Shown here in pieces: positions 1 through 10,871 of a DNA stretch of 64,000 bases (the first letter of the stretch is position 1; every line of letters starts with the position of its first letter). Source of the DNA: Trichomonas vaginalis G3. Its lineage: Eukaryota; Parabasalia; Trichomonadida; Trichomonadidae. The translations under genes and the position numbers were made by a program. The notes below the pieces were generated by a model. The model did no database searches and was not told where the DNA came from. It saw nothing but the letters and a program-made list of their open reading frames with translations. Location: positions 14,396,392-14,460,391 of the forward strand of contig NC_067203.1 of NCBI RefSeq assembly GCF_026262505.1, given 5' to 3'.

Positions 1-89
1 TTCATCCGCGGAAGTACCACTCTTCTGAGTAAGTATGGAAAATCTATATAAAATTTATATTAAAATTACATTTTCTACGAGGCGAAATC

Positions 90-1240
90 TTAGAACTTGA
101 TCTCCTTGACCTTCTCCCATGGAAGATCGATATCAGTACGTCCAAAGTGACCGTAAGCAGCAGTTTGAGCGTAAATTGGACGGAGAAGATTTAAGTCTCT
201 GATAATAGCGTAAGGTCTAGATCGAAGTTCTTGTTAACGATTTCAACGAGCTCCTCGTCGGTCTTTCCTTTACCAGTTCCGTAAGTATCGACAAAGACAG
301 ATAAGGGATGGGCAACACCAATAGCGTAGGAGAGCTGAACTAAGCAACGAGAGCAAAGGCCAGCTGCAACAAGGCTCTTGGCAACCCAACGGGCAGCATA
401 ACATGCAGAGCGATCGACTTTTGATGGGTCCTTTCCTGAGAAAGCACCACCGCCGTGCGCGCCCCAACCACCGTAACTGTCGACGATAATCTTACGACCA
501 GTAAGACCAGAGTCACCAAGTGGACCACCGATAACAAAGCGGCCACCTGGGTTGATATGAAGAATTGTATGGTCATCAACAAAGTCCTTAGGAAGGACAG
601 CGTCAACGACGTGCTCTTAACTTCAACACGAAGTTTTTCTAATGTAACATCATCTGTGTGCATTGTTGAGATGAGAACTGTATGGATACGAACGCTTGAG
701 GTGTCCATTGGTTCTTTCGTATTCAACTGTAACTTGTGTCTTTCCATCTGGACCAAGGAAAGGAAGTGTTCCGTTTTTACGGACTTCTGTAAGACGGCGA
801 GCAAGATTGTGAGCAAGAACATGTGTAAGTGGGAAGAGTTCCTTTGTTTCATCTGTAGCATAGCCGAACATGATGCCTTGATCACCTGCGCCGAGATCTT
901 CAGCAGCTTTGTTAAGGTGAACGGCCTGAGCGATATCAGCTGATTGTGGCTAACGGATACCATGACAGCACATGTATCAGCATCGAAGCAGAGCTTGGAA
1001 GAAGTGTAACCGATCTTACGAACAGCATCACGAACGATCTTCTGGTAGTCAAGTTGTGCATTAGATGTGATCTCACCAAGAAGCATTATGAAACCTGTTT
1101 TTGTGCGGGTTCGCAAGCAACTTTGGAATTCGGATCTTGAGCAAGGCATGCATCAAGAACTGTGTCGGAGATGATATCGCACATCTATCTGGGTGTCCTT
1201 CTGTAACAGATTCGCTGGTGAACAGGAAGTGTTGAGACAT
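90..1240 (-). pseudogene. metK: S-adenosylmethionine synthetase, frame-disrupted
   Basis: The family makes S-adenosylmethionine from methionine and ATP in the cytosol. The start reads MSQHFLFTSESVTEGHPD, the typical amino end, and the last residues KVKEIKF followed by TAA match the family end, so the span of about 383 codons is full length. Between them clear family blocks ([66 protein letters not shown]) lie in different frames, so at least five frame changes are needed. Amino acid conservation inside each block is very high. That is unusual for an old pseudogene and suggests either very recent loss or sequence errors. Identification is certain; whether the gene is truly dead is not. Confidence 0.85.
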
Positions 1241-2037
1241 TATCGAAAAATGCTGCGACTAATGTTCTCAATTTTTTGATAACTTTATCTTAAAATTTTT
1301 CATTGAATGGGTCCTTTTGATTAATTTCCAAAATTTCATACATAAATAGATTGACCAATATCTGATAAGCATTATTGCAATTTATTGATCTTAATCCGAT
1401 TTGTAAACTTTACATTGTTATTCAACAAATTTATTTATTCATCCGTAGCCTCATTGAATTTATTGAATTTTTCTGATTATTTCGGAAATATAAATAAATA
1501 TGTAATAGTGAATTCCAAATAAATTCTATAAATACAATTTTTATTGAATAGAAAGATTAAAAAATCTAAAAATTTCTTAAAAATATCATCTTTCATCATA
1601 CTTGTTCACTACTTTTTGAGATTTTGTTCCCACATTCAGCCAATCGTTCTAAAATATAATCAATTCTATATATTCAAATTCTTGACCATGTTTAATTCTT
1701 ATATAAATTTTGATAATTTTAATTTCTGGATTAATCAGTTCCTGCATTCTGTTGATAAATATCAACTTTATTTATTATAATAAAATACACATAGAAAACT
1801 GAGATTTCAAGTGAAGAATCCAATGGAAAATATCAAATCTTATAAACGCATTGGCATGCAAGCGTTAATAACTGCTCAAAGATAATATAAAAACAATACA
1901 TTCCTTATAATTTTAATTGTATATAATTGAAATCGAAATTTATCAAAAAAAATATACAATTTAAGGTTTTAAATCAAATACAAATGTTTTACTAAGCTGC
2001 AAAAATAAATTACACCAATACAATTTTATTTAAATCA
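1241..2037. other. AT-rich spacer, no gene recognised
   Basis: Very AT-rich sequence upstream of the metK start. A 78-codon opening on the plus strand is dominated by F, I, N and K, as expected of AT-rich noise, and has no initiator before it. I see no RNA gene or repeat here. Confidence 0.6.
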
Positions 2038-2645
2038 TTAGTATGATAATATTATACAACAAATGCACGTATTGTTACTTTTATTCGCGTTTATCACCTC
2101 ATTAATCTCCTTTAATTCCTCATCATTGAATATTTTTTTATTTCCTTCGACCGAGAACGCTAATCTGACTTTATCAAATAAAGATTGAGCAAATCCAGAA
2201 TCAAGCTTTGGCAAAATCCTAACAACGCTCTTAATTTTATCCTTATCTTTTTCTTCAATTGTACCTAGGTTTAAAATCGGCAAAGCCGCATTAATTATCT
2301 GTAAGTGTTCATAATTACGAATAAGTAATCTAAGCTTTGTAACTTGGTTGATGAAACTTTTGTAATGTTCGTCGTTAGAATTGTTTTTCAGTTTATCAGA
2401 AGATTTTTCCAAATTGCTGATTGAAGTATCACATCTTTCAAGCATGTTTTGAATATCAGTTTCAACCGAATTTGCTTGTGTTGGTATGATGTCTTGTGTC
2501 ACCTGATTTTGGATTTCTAAAAGTCTTTATAAAATAAAAACTCTACGGAATCAAAATCGCGATTATAGTCAGCCCAAATATCTCCAAGTTTTAAGTTTTT
2601 ATTTTCTAGATCACTTTTTAATCTCATAGTTTCATTATCACTCAT
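2038..2645 (-). CDS. Unknown small charged protein, one frame change
   Basis: Not recognised. An ATG-started frame (MSDNETMRLKSDLENKN) runs about 42 codons and then gives way to a second frame that stays open to the stop (about 160 codons). The switch is near 2520-2528, in a run of A and T. The longer piece is helical and charged (MLERCDTSISNLEKSSDKLK), with a Cys-rich hydrophobic end CICCIILSY that could be lipid-modified, although it is not a canonical CaaX box. The frame change fits the length-error pattern of the first 7.7 kb, so the gene may be intact in the organism. Confidence 0.45.
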
Positions 2646-3561
2646 TTCTAATTTTGAATATTTTATCTAGTGGAAAATTTAAAAAATATTTCTCCACAAA
2701 ATGCTTGTGGCGCGAAGATACCCAAAAATGCTAGAAAAATTTATTCAGATATCATGTGATTATTTTTAGTCCATTTGCTTGAAATTTATCTTCTCCACCT
2801 TTACGGGCGTGTCAATAACAATTTTCAAAAAATTGAAACTCTGAGAAGCAATATAGTCTATTCCAATGAATGCGGCTAATCATTTGGGCATTGAGATCTA
2901 ATCATTCCATCATAATCGAAGAATTGCAACAACAAAAAGTAAACTTCTCTGCATAAAATCAATTTCTTTTTTTACCCTACCTGTACAGCCATACCAATAC
3001 AACACAATTTAAGTAAGGATTATGATCCTTGATTGAATTTAGATAAGCTTGTTTTATCGATAAATAAATATGACATTAAAACACCAGTTAATTACCTCAC
3101 TTTAAGCTCGTATAAAAACTGTTAGATGACATGATAATTGTTTTGAATTGTGAATTCCCAAATTTGATAAAGATTTCAACTATGAACAAATCCAGGATGG
3201 TGTGATCAAATTAGGGCATAGATACTGTGATCAATATCATTTTTATGTTTGAATTGAATCAAACTTATAAAATATCATGATCATCAAGATAATACAATTA
3301 ATTCTCTTTGGGAATAATAAGAGGAGAAGTAATTTTTGAATCTTGCTTCCTTTGTGTTCAAAAACAAGCTAATAATTTTCCAAAAAATATCAATTACTAA
3401 TATGAACTTGTGTTATCATATACTACCCACTTTCTATGCATCAGGCCTTTTAATAAAATAGAGAACTCTAAAAATATAACACTTTTTTTTTTCAGATTCA
3501 ATTTTTCGGTAATTTCATATTGGATCTGCAAAAAACAAACATCCATATTTAAAATTATATC
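2646..3561. other. Spacer, nothing recognised
   Basis: AT-rich sequence without a convincing gene. Openings of about 90 codons on both strands near 3400-3680 overlap each other and lack any initiator or family resemblance. Confidence 0.5.
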
Positions 3562-3996
3562 AAGCAAAATAATATATCCGTCAGTCTGGCACTCGATATG
3601 GCACCGACTCCATCCGAAACAAGAAAAAAGACCAAAACACAGAACAAGAACAAGATTCAAAACCAAAGGCCACACTTAGCGACCCCTCTTCTAAATTAAA
3701 CAAAGACCTTACCACGTACGGTCCCACAAACTCAGCGATACCTAACACACAGTATTATTTATGAGCCGAAGCTCTGCCAATATACCGGCTTAAAATTGCA
3801 CTTATCTTAGATCGAAGATCAACAACTCGGTGGAACGCGTCTATGGACTACAGATCCTCCGGTTTTAAATCACCCACCCGAACAAAACCAAACAGTGGTC
3901 TTTCATATCGTTTCAAAAGTGTTGCTAACAAGCCTTTACATGAAATTAAAAAGTCTATATTATTTTTCTTCAAACATCTTTTTCAAGAAGTTTTGA
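3562..3996 (+). other. Coding-like remnant of unknown origin
   Basis: This stretch is clearly less AT-rich than its surroundings and is open in one plus frame apart from one stop. The reading is rich in S, T, K and P (for example KPKATLSDPSSKLNKD, then SGFKSPTRTKPNSGLSYRF). It stops being coding-like just where Polinton copy A begins. It may be the remnant of a host gene or of another element, or part of a different Polinton gene. I cannot name a family. Confidence 0.3.
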
Positions 3997-6185
3997 CATT
4001 TTACTTAGCAAATAAAATTTTAATGAAATGTTGTGTCGTCAAATATTTTATAACGTCTGGGAAACTATATTTTAAGTTCAACGTTTCACCTCCTTTCATA
4101 ACGTATATCTTGTCAATGACATTATATGAAACACCACAGCAACTAACGTCGGGTTCTATTTCTTTGATGTTTATATCGTCTGCCTCTGTCAAAAGTTTCA
4201 ATAGTTCTTTTCAAACTTCATGAGGTGCAATGACATATGAGTTCACTTTTACAGGGTTGTGTTCGACCAAGTTTAACATTATACCTAAAGCTTGACAAAT
4301 CTTCTCCTGAGTTTGAAGTTGTGTCTTTCAGTTGTTGGTAGTCGTTTCGAATATCTGCAACAGAACTTAAGTCTCTGCTAACTTCAGGTATGTTGGTTCT
4401 TTTTACAGGAACAATTGTTATACCATCTTCGTCTTCCGTATGGTTTCCCCATTTCAACATCTCTTCTTTGACATTGACAACAACACTTTGACTGTTTGTT
4501 TGAGTTGGTGAATTTAACTTCACATCTGCCACCGCCATTAAACCTTTTGAAACACTTAGCTTCTATTTTTCGGAAATGACATTTTACTTAGAATAAAAAG
4601 ATGGACGTATTCGAGTATCTCTTCGAATTGAAGCAGAACAAAGTTTACACACACACAACAACTAAACAAATACATTGACAGAATAGTTCTTTATACAAAC
4701 AATGGTAAATGTTATAGAATAGCAGTCTTTGCTGAACCAAAATTATTTCATAAAGCAAAGAAAGTTGGTATAACTGAAATGGTGAAAGTTCTTGAGCAGA
4801 CAAAAATATAACAACAAAACTTACAGATATTTCTAAAGGAAAGTTTATTAATACAATTTATGTCAAAACTGGCGTACTGTCAATATTTGACGGAGAGAAG
4901 TCAGTTCAAGAACAACTTACTGACCTGCTGCCAAAATCTGCTCGATGGAAGCTGTCGTTATGCCAATCTGAGGAGCCCCAGCAGGTTTCATCGAACGAAT
5001 CTTCAAAAGAGCATCTTCCGTGAAAAGTGCTATTGGTTTTGTAAACTTCTTTGCTCTCAGTTCATATTGGACCGTCTCTGTCACCAGTATATTGTATTTG
5101 TACAGTACCAACAGTTGAAATACCACCCATAAAGTCTTCTGAGTCAGCAAATGGAATGCCAAGCCAAAAGTTTGAACGGTCTCCATTTGTATATTGAGTT
5201 TTTTGACTCCTGTATGGTCCATACTTTCACATATGGCATAATAGAACTTTGCATTTCAGGGTTAATGGTTGTTGTGAAGTTGTTGTTAAAGTTCATAGCA
5301 TCTAATGTCAAGTTGTATGACCTCATATCCTCAACTGTAGAATATTCTTCTCTTGGATAATATTTGCCATCTATGTTTATATGATATTTAATACCGGGGT
5401 TGTAGAAACAAGAATAGTCATTTATAGTTCGTCTGAACAGTACAAACATAGTATCTGCGTGTTTCATTGCAGTTGTTAAGCAATATCTGTTCTTGCACCT
5501 GGGTCGCATTTGGTTTCCAACTTCACCTGCAAAGTCTTTGACAGATATTTGGTGTATAGGGAACATAAGTGGAACTGCAATATATTTGGCAGCTAAAGCA
5601 TTTGAAAATATCTGGGTCCAACATATAGACTGCAAGTCTGCTTTCTATTCTCTTGCATTCAAATTTTTCGCATGTAACCTAACTGGGTCCCAAGCAGTTC
5701 CAGCAGCATTGAAATAATATTTACTTCATGTTGAGGTTTGAGAACCAAAGTCTAAGTCAACTTTGTCTTTGCAAAAATCACATGACGTTTGATTTGCTCC
5801 CGTTAGCTACAGTATGTGAATGGTCTTGGTTGGTGCAATGACTAAGTTATTTTTGCTTGGAGTAAGTTCAATAGAAATTTTCCTGCCCAGTTTGGCAAGT
5901 ATCTTAAAAACCTGAAGATGAGGAAAGATGACAAAGGAAACTCTAAGTTTCAGTTTTACTTTATGGCAGCATTCCATCTGAACCAGAAAGGTTAACATAA
6001 ACTCCTGAACGTTAGGGTCAAGTCTTCTTATTTTCTCAATATTGCATACTGGTCTGTTTGTTCTCTAGCTTGTGGTTGTACTGAGTTTTCTAAAGCGAAC
6101 CATTCATAGTTTGCCCATGTTACTGTTTGAACTAAGTCAGAGTTAGAATATATCTTATATCCCATGAAAACTTCTGGAGCATATT
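3997..6185. mobile_element. Polinton copy A, first block (fossil)
   Basis: Nearly the same DNA as 11670-13876 of copy B, in the same orientation. It carries the counterparts of a small minus-strand protein, the 139-residue plus-strand protein and part of the capsid-like gene. It is broken, with many breaks (of the order of ten). Differences from copy B are mainly small length changes with few substitutions, so the copy is either very young or poorly read. Family: Polinton/Maverick. Confidence 0.85.
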
Positions 6186-7670
6186 ATTGCAAACTATAAG
6201 TTTCATATTCTTATGAGGAGTTAAACTTGCCACAGATGTTTTCTAAGTTTGTCATATTAGGGTTCGAATAACCTTCTAACAGTTTGCACAAAATATCTGT
6301 AAAGAATGTGTTCTTACCTGTTCTTGTTTTCCAATTATAATGAGAGCAGTTTCATTTTTAGCACTTGGATGTTGTAAGATGTTGTGCAAACCAACATAAG
6401 AATATACTCATAACCTTTTCGTTTCCATTGCATATAATTTCTTTGACATGGTCTAACCAAGCTTCTATAATATTTTTCTTTCCATTCTACTTGTTCGTAT
6501 TTATATCCAGTGAAGATAGAATAGAAGTTTGGAGAAGGTGTATAAAACTTTATACCACGAACTGAAAAATCTTCAAGTTTTGAACAATAAGATATCCAAG
6601 CATTAACATCTTCATGCCAACTTGTACGACTTTTATTTTCTTAGTTTTTGTCTACATTCTGTTCTGAAACTATTGTTGCTCTTGGTTTGTTAAAGACAAC
6701 ATCCATTCTTTCATAACATAACATTCTGGGGCAGAGTCAACATAAATGACTAACGTTTCAAATTCTCGACTGCTTTGTTATAGTCTCTAAATGGACACAT
6801 ATTTCTGAATGTTTGGGAAGTCATAAAAATCTGAAACATCTATTCTGTACATTTTTATAAAAATAAAAAAAAATTTTTTTTATTCTTGACTTTGTTCTTG
6901 AGCTATTTGTTGCATTTGTTGTTCTTGAGCTATTTGTTGTTGAAGTTGTTCTTGTAATACAATACTTCACCAGTTGCATCTCCAATTCGAAACTTTCTGC
7001 CGTCATTGACAAATACATAGGACATAAAAGTTTTACAGGAACAAAGTTTGCGTCAACTAAGGTTAAGTTTATGTTTGCTAAAGTGTTTGAGTTTACTAAA
7101 GCTGAAAACTCTGCATTCGAATGAACAATAGGCAACCAGCAGAGAAAGTGTTGTTATACGCATAAGTATCTTTTGGTCATAGTAGTTTCTGTCGAATTCG
7201 AATAGCACTTTGAACCTAAGTTTGAAACAATATATAATAGGTGTACTTAAAGTCAATGGAACAGACATCCTTGTATGACACCTTTTCCTGTTATAGGAAA
7301 CTGTTGGTAGTAAAAACACAGATTATAAGTTTTGTATTATAGCTCATATTGTTTATAGTAAATCAGTCGGACATCCAAACATAATGAAACCTGCTCTAGT
7401 TGCAGCACATGTTACACTCGTCCTTAAAGTATTAAATAAGTCAACAAAACCTGTTGGTGGTATATTCTGAGTAAGTATCTTCAAAGGAGTATTTTTTACC
7501 ATTCACAACAATAAAATCTCTGGTGTCAAAAGAGCAAAACAAGCTTTAGTCGTCATTGTGTTTAAAGTTAGTTTACAATATCGTCCTTGAGGACTTTGTA
7601 AGTTTGGTTGTTATAGAAATATATGACTCAGGGTTTAGTCGTAATAGTATAAACCCATTGTGTCTTCTGC
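6186..7670. mobile_element. Polinton copy A, second block (fossil)
   Basis: Nearly the same DNA as 10170-11669 of copy B, same orientation, joined directly to the previous block. It holds counterparts of part of the helicase gene and of the 270-residue protein. It is broken, with several breaks. In copy B these bases lie to the left of those in the first block; here they lie to the right, so blocks one and two together are a permuted version of one continuous 3.7 kb segment. Confidence 0.85.
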
Positions 7671-7743
7671 TTCAAAGAAGATTTGCCATTGTTAAAGGAA
7701 AAAATAACAGAGTATTTTGACAACTTCAAACAAGCAGAGTAAA
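7671..7743 (+). pseudogene. Tail of a plus-strand Polinton gene
   Basis: About 23 codons open to a TAA (reading FKEDLPLLKEKITEYF and so on), directly after the end of copy A and converging on the ATPase gene. The likely explanation is the carboxyl end of a Polinton gene whose body lay in the missing left part. Which gene it was cannot be told. Confidence 0.45.
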
Positions 7744-7757
7744 TGAACTCTTTATTT

Positions 7758-8630
7758 TTATTGACTTTTTACAATTTGAACTTTGTTCGCGTAGATATGA
7801 ATTCTGAAAGAAGTATGAGGGTCTTGTATGACTTTGTACTTCTCCCATAGTTCATGTCTGTCAAACTTACCTGCCATGGACTCTTTCATAAGTTCCATGA
7901 AATCGTCTTCGGACAATCCGGGGAAAAGTACAATGTCAGTAAGTATTCTCTTTACATCCTTACTTAAACTCTTTGCTGTCTGTACACATATTACGACTGA
8001 GATGTTAAAGTGTCTGAGCTTCTTAAGAATTCGACACATATCTTGTTCTCTATTCTTAAGCAAAGGATGAGAAGCAAAGTCATCTAAGATAAGAAGACAC
8101 CTATGAGGGTATGTCTTCCAATCGTAAGATTGCAATTTCTTCGAAATGTATTCTATCTCTTTCTGTTTGTTTCTGAAGTGTTTCTTCTCTAATATTCTCT
8201 GCATTTCCTCATTTGGGTCTTTAAACTTAGAATTTATATACTCATTTATAGCATTATACTTCAAAACTCTTCTTTGGTACTTCTTTATCCAATCTAACAA
8301 CTCAGTATCCTTTATACATACTAACTTAGACTTCTTTATAATATCTTTGAACGAATTGACGGTTTGGTCAAATTGACCAGAAGTACTACAAATAACAACT
8401 AACTCATAGAATGGGTTCTTCTCATCTAGTTCTTGTTGTTGTGCAGCCATTTTAAGATAAGTGAAAGTCTTACCCGACCCAGGTGGTGCAATTAGACCTG
8501 TTATACCATTCTGAGCAAATAAGAACTTGTCATGTATAGGTTTTATCTGAGCATTTTCTAACTTCCTCTTGTTCTTGTTTAAAACATTCTCAAATTTCTT
8601 GTCAATGTCAGCAAACTTTTTTTCTAACAT
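7758..8630 (-). CDS. Polinton packaging-type ATPase
   Basis: A P-loop ATPase of the FtsK/HerA (A32-like) class, which in Polintons and related viruses is thought to pump DNA into capsids. The P-loop APPGSGKT lies near the amino end and the Walker B strand LLILDD about 125 residues later. The frame stays open further upstream, but the ATG at 8630 avoids overlap with the divergent neighbour starting at 8667. It is about 290 residues long, a usual size, and looks whole. Confidence 0.8.
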   Translation of the reverse strand: MLEKKFADIDKKFENVLNKNKRKLENAQIKPIHDKFLFAQNGITGLIAPPGSGKTFTYLKMAAQQQELDEKNPFYELVVICSTSGQFDQTVNSFKDIIKKSKLVCIKDTELLDWIKKYQRRVLKYNAINEYINSKFKDPNEEMQRILEKKHFRNKQKEIEYISKKLQSYDWKTYPHRCLLILDDFASHPLLKNREQDMCRILKKLRHFNISVVICVQTAKSLSKDVKRILTDIVLFPGLSEDDFMELMKESMAGKFDRHELWEKYKVIQDPHTSFRIHIYANKVQIVKSQ

Positions 8631-8666
8631 ATTTTTAGAAAAATTAAAATTTTTATCTTTTAGAAA

Positions 8667-9131
8667 ATGTCTAGCGATTTCGCTATCTATATTCGAGACA
8701 AGCTTTTCGACAGCAAAACATCTGTCGACCATAAAATCTTACATAGTGTAAACAAGAAAGGTGAATTTGTTCTAAAGTTCTGTTTCTGGGAATATGACAA
8801 GAACCATAAAACATTAAGCAGAGCAGTCTTAAAATTTGTCAATGACAGACTTGTTGACAGAGATGACGCCTCTTGGAGAGATGAAGTCCAACAAAACTTC
8901 TTAGAATGCAAAGAAGACACATGCGCTGTTCTTGAAGATGAAATAGAAAACAGAATAGATGAGCTATTAAAGGACAAAGAACTTTTACATAAATATGGTT
9001 CGGAGAAATTTGACATAACTCCACCAGAAAAGAAGAAGAGAGAAAAGAAGAAGAAAGTAGAAGAAGAGAAGAAAGTAGAAGAGAAGAAAGAACCTGAACC
9101 AGTTCCAGAGAAAAAGAAATTTGACATGTAA
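8667..9131 (+). CDS. Polinton small protein with lysine/glutamate-rich tail
   Basis: A 154-residue protein of unknown function. The first 110 residues are a mixed alpha/beta-like sequence; the last 40 are almost entirely K, E and P (KKREKKKKVEEEKKVEEKKE), which suggests an unstructured, possibly nucleic-acid-binding tail. It is divergent from the ATPase across a 36-base gap that must hold both promoters. It is one of only two complete plus-strand genes in the retained part of the element. Confidence 0.6.
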   Translation: MSSDFAIYIRDKLFDSKTSVDHKILHSVNKKGEFVLKFCFWEYDKNHKTLSRAVLKFVNDRLVDRDDASWRDEVQQNFLECKEDTCAVLEDEIENRIDELLKDKELLHKYGSEKFDITPPEKKKREKKKKVEEEKKVEEKKEPEPVPEKKKFDM

Positions 9132-9147
9132 AAATAAAATTTTATTT

Positions 9148-9567
9148 TTAGAACATTTCTGGGTCAATGTCAATGTTCTCTTCCTCTTTAGGAGTAAACA
9201 CTGGCTTAGACTCTAAAATCTTTTTACCCAATTTACCTTGAACTTCTACAACTTTAGACTCATAATATTCATAGTCGTCTGCTTTCTTTGGTTCATAAGG
9301 TATAACAAGTTTGTATGCTTTGCCTTCTTTAAGGTTTGAGAACCTTCTGTCAAAATTTTCTTTGACTGCTAACAAACCTTCTATGTCTAAGTCTTCAAAT
9401 TTCGCACCATTTTTAGTCACAATAGCAAACTTAACTGGTTCGATGTTCCAAACTTTGCTGAATGAAGACTTTTCAAAATGGTAGAAGTAAACATTCAAAT
9501 ATGTGAATGGGTCTAGTTCTTCTTTAAGTCCTGACATGTACTTGTTTACTGAGATGAATTTTGTCAT
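9148..9567 (-). CDS. Polinton small protein, unknown
   Basis: A 139-residue protein with ATG start and acidic end (EEENIDIDPEMF). No family recognised. It lies between the plus-strand small protein (convergent, 16-base gap) and the helicase gene (same strand, gap under 60 bases). It looks whole. Confidence 0.6.
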   Translation of the reverse strand: MTKFISVNKYMSGLKEELDPFTYLNVYFYHFEKSSFSKVWNIEPVKFAIVTKNGAKFEDLDIEGLLAVKENFDRRFSNLKEGKAYKLVIPYEPKKADDYEYYESKVVEVQGKLGKKILESKPVFTPKEEENIDIDPEMF

Positions 9568-9605
9568 CTTTTCTATCGGATAAAAAAAATATTTTTTTTT
9601 AAAAT

Positions 9606-10790
9606 TTACTCATAAAAATTTTTATTTGTATATACACCATTCTGTACGTCTAAAAGACTTTTGACATTTGCCAAGAATGTACGTTTAGAAGCTGCCATAT
9701 AACCATATTCTTGACAATATTGTTTATACGAATCGTACAATGACCTTTCATCTAAACACTCAAAATCAGTTTCATCTATGAACAGTTCATATACACTCTT
9801 GTTTGCTTCTAACAATGTTTGTCTCTCTTCGGTATGTGGAATTTGTCTTGGATTGAACTTAGAAATATCTAATGTCATAAAGTATGAGAACAAGTGGTTG
9901 TAAAAGTCAGATGTCAAAGTTTCTGCTAAGTCGTCAAAATATTCTGTATCTTGCATATGAGAATCTGACGTTCTGACAACTACATATCTTCTGTCAGAAC
10001 TTTCTAACTTCATCGGAACAACATTGTTTGAAACCATAATGAAGTTTGCAACATTTTCACAAACTCTTTGGTCTTTATACTTTCTTTCAACAACTCCAAC
10101 TTTGTCTGTTATAAGACTCTTCAAAGCATCTGAGTTCAAAACTTTTGTTGTATCTATACTTTGAAGTTCATTGCAAACTATAAGTTTCATATTCTCTATT
10201 GAGGAGTTAAACTTGCCACAGATGTTTTCTAAGTTTGTCATATTAGGGTTCGAATAACCTTCTAACAGTTTGCACAAAATATCTGTAAAGAATGTGTTCT
10301 TACCTGTTCCTTGTTTTCCAATTATAATGAGAGCAGTTTCATTTTTAGCACTTGGATGTTGTAAGATGTTTGCAAACCAACATAAGATATACTCATAAAC
10401 CTTTTCGTTTCCATTGCATATAATTTCTTTGACATGGTCTAACCAAGCTTCTATAATATTTTCTTTCCATTCTACTTGTTCGTATTTATATCCAGTGAAG
10501 ATAGAATAGAAGTTTGGAGAAGGTGTATAAAACTTTATACCACGAACTGAAAAATCTTCAAGTTTTGACAATAAGATATCCCAAGCATCTAACATCTTCA
10601 TGCCAACTTGTACGACTTTTATTTTCTTAAGTTTTTGTCTACATTCTTGTTCTGAAACTATTGTTGCTCTTGGTTTGTTAAAGACAACATCCCATTCTTT
10701 CATAACATAACATTCTGGGGCAGAGTCAACATAAATGACTAAACGTTTCAAATTCTCGACTGCTTTGTTATAGTCTCTAAATGGACACAT
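9606..10790 (-). CDS. Superfamily 3 helicase (D5-like) of the Polinton
   Basis: A replication helicase of viral type. The Walker A motif is GKQGTGKNTFF, the Walker B strand is LIVCNELQ, and motif C is FIMVSNN followed by an arginine-rich SSDRRYVVV, which together define superfamily 3. The gene is 394 codons from the first ATG, and coding-like sequence continues upstream, so the true start is uncertain. Superfamily 3 helicases occur in virophages and some Polinton-like elements. Confidence 0.75.
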   Translation of the reverse strand: MCPFRDYNKAVENLKRLVIYVDSAPECYVMKEWDVVFNKPRATIVSEQECRQKLKKIKVVQVGMKMLDAWDILLSKLEDFSVRGIKFYTPSPNFYSIFTGYKYEQVEWKENIIEAWLDHVKEIICNGNEKVYEYILCWFANILQHPSAKNETALIIIGKQGTGKNTFFTDILCKLLEGYSNPNMTNLENICGKFNSSIENMKLIVCNELQSIDTTKVLNSDALKSLITDKVGVVERKYKDQRVCENVANFIMVSNNVVPMKLESSDRRYVVVRTSDSHMQDTEYFDDLAETLTSDFYNHLFSYFMTLDISKFNPRQIPHTEERQTLLEANKSVYELFIDETDFECLDERSLYDSYKQYCQEYGYMAASKRTFLANVKSLLDVQNGVYTNKNFYE

Positions 10791-10871
10791 ATTTCTGAAT
10801 GTTTGGAAGTCATAAAAATCTGAAACATCTATTTCTGTACATTTTATATAAAAATAAAAAAAATATTTTTT

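Noticed and set aside
1544-1780. 78-codon plus-strand opening
   Set aside because: AT-driven composition (F, I, N, Y, L), no initiator, no family.
3397-3679. Openings of about 90 codons on both strands
   Set aside because: They overlap on opposite strands and neither has a start signal or recognisable sequence; at most one frame further right is coding-like.
8687-9173. Minus-strand openings rich in F and S opposite the small plus-strand Polinton gene
   Set aside because: They are the mirror of its K/E-rich tail (TTC/TTT opposite GAA/AAA).
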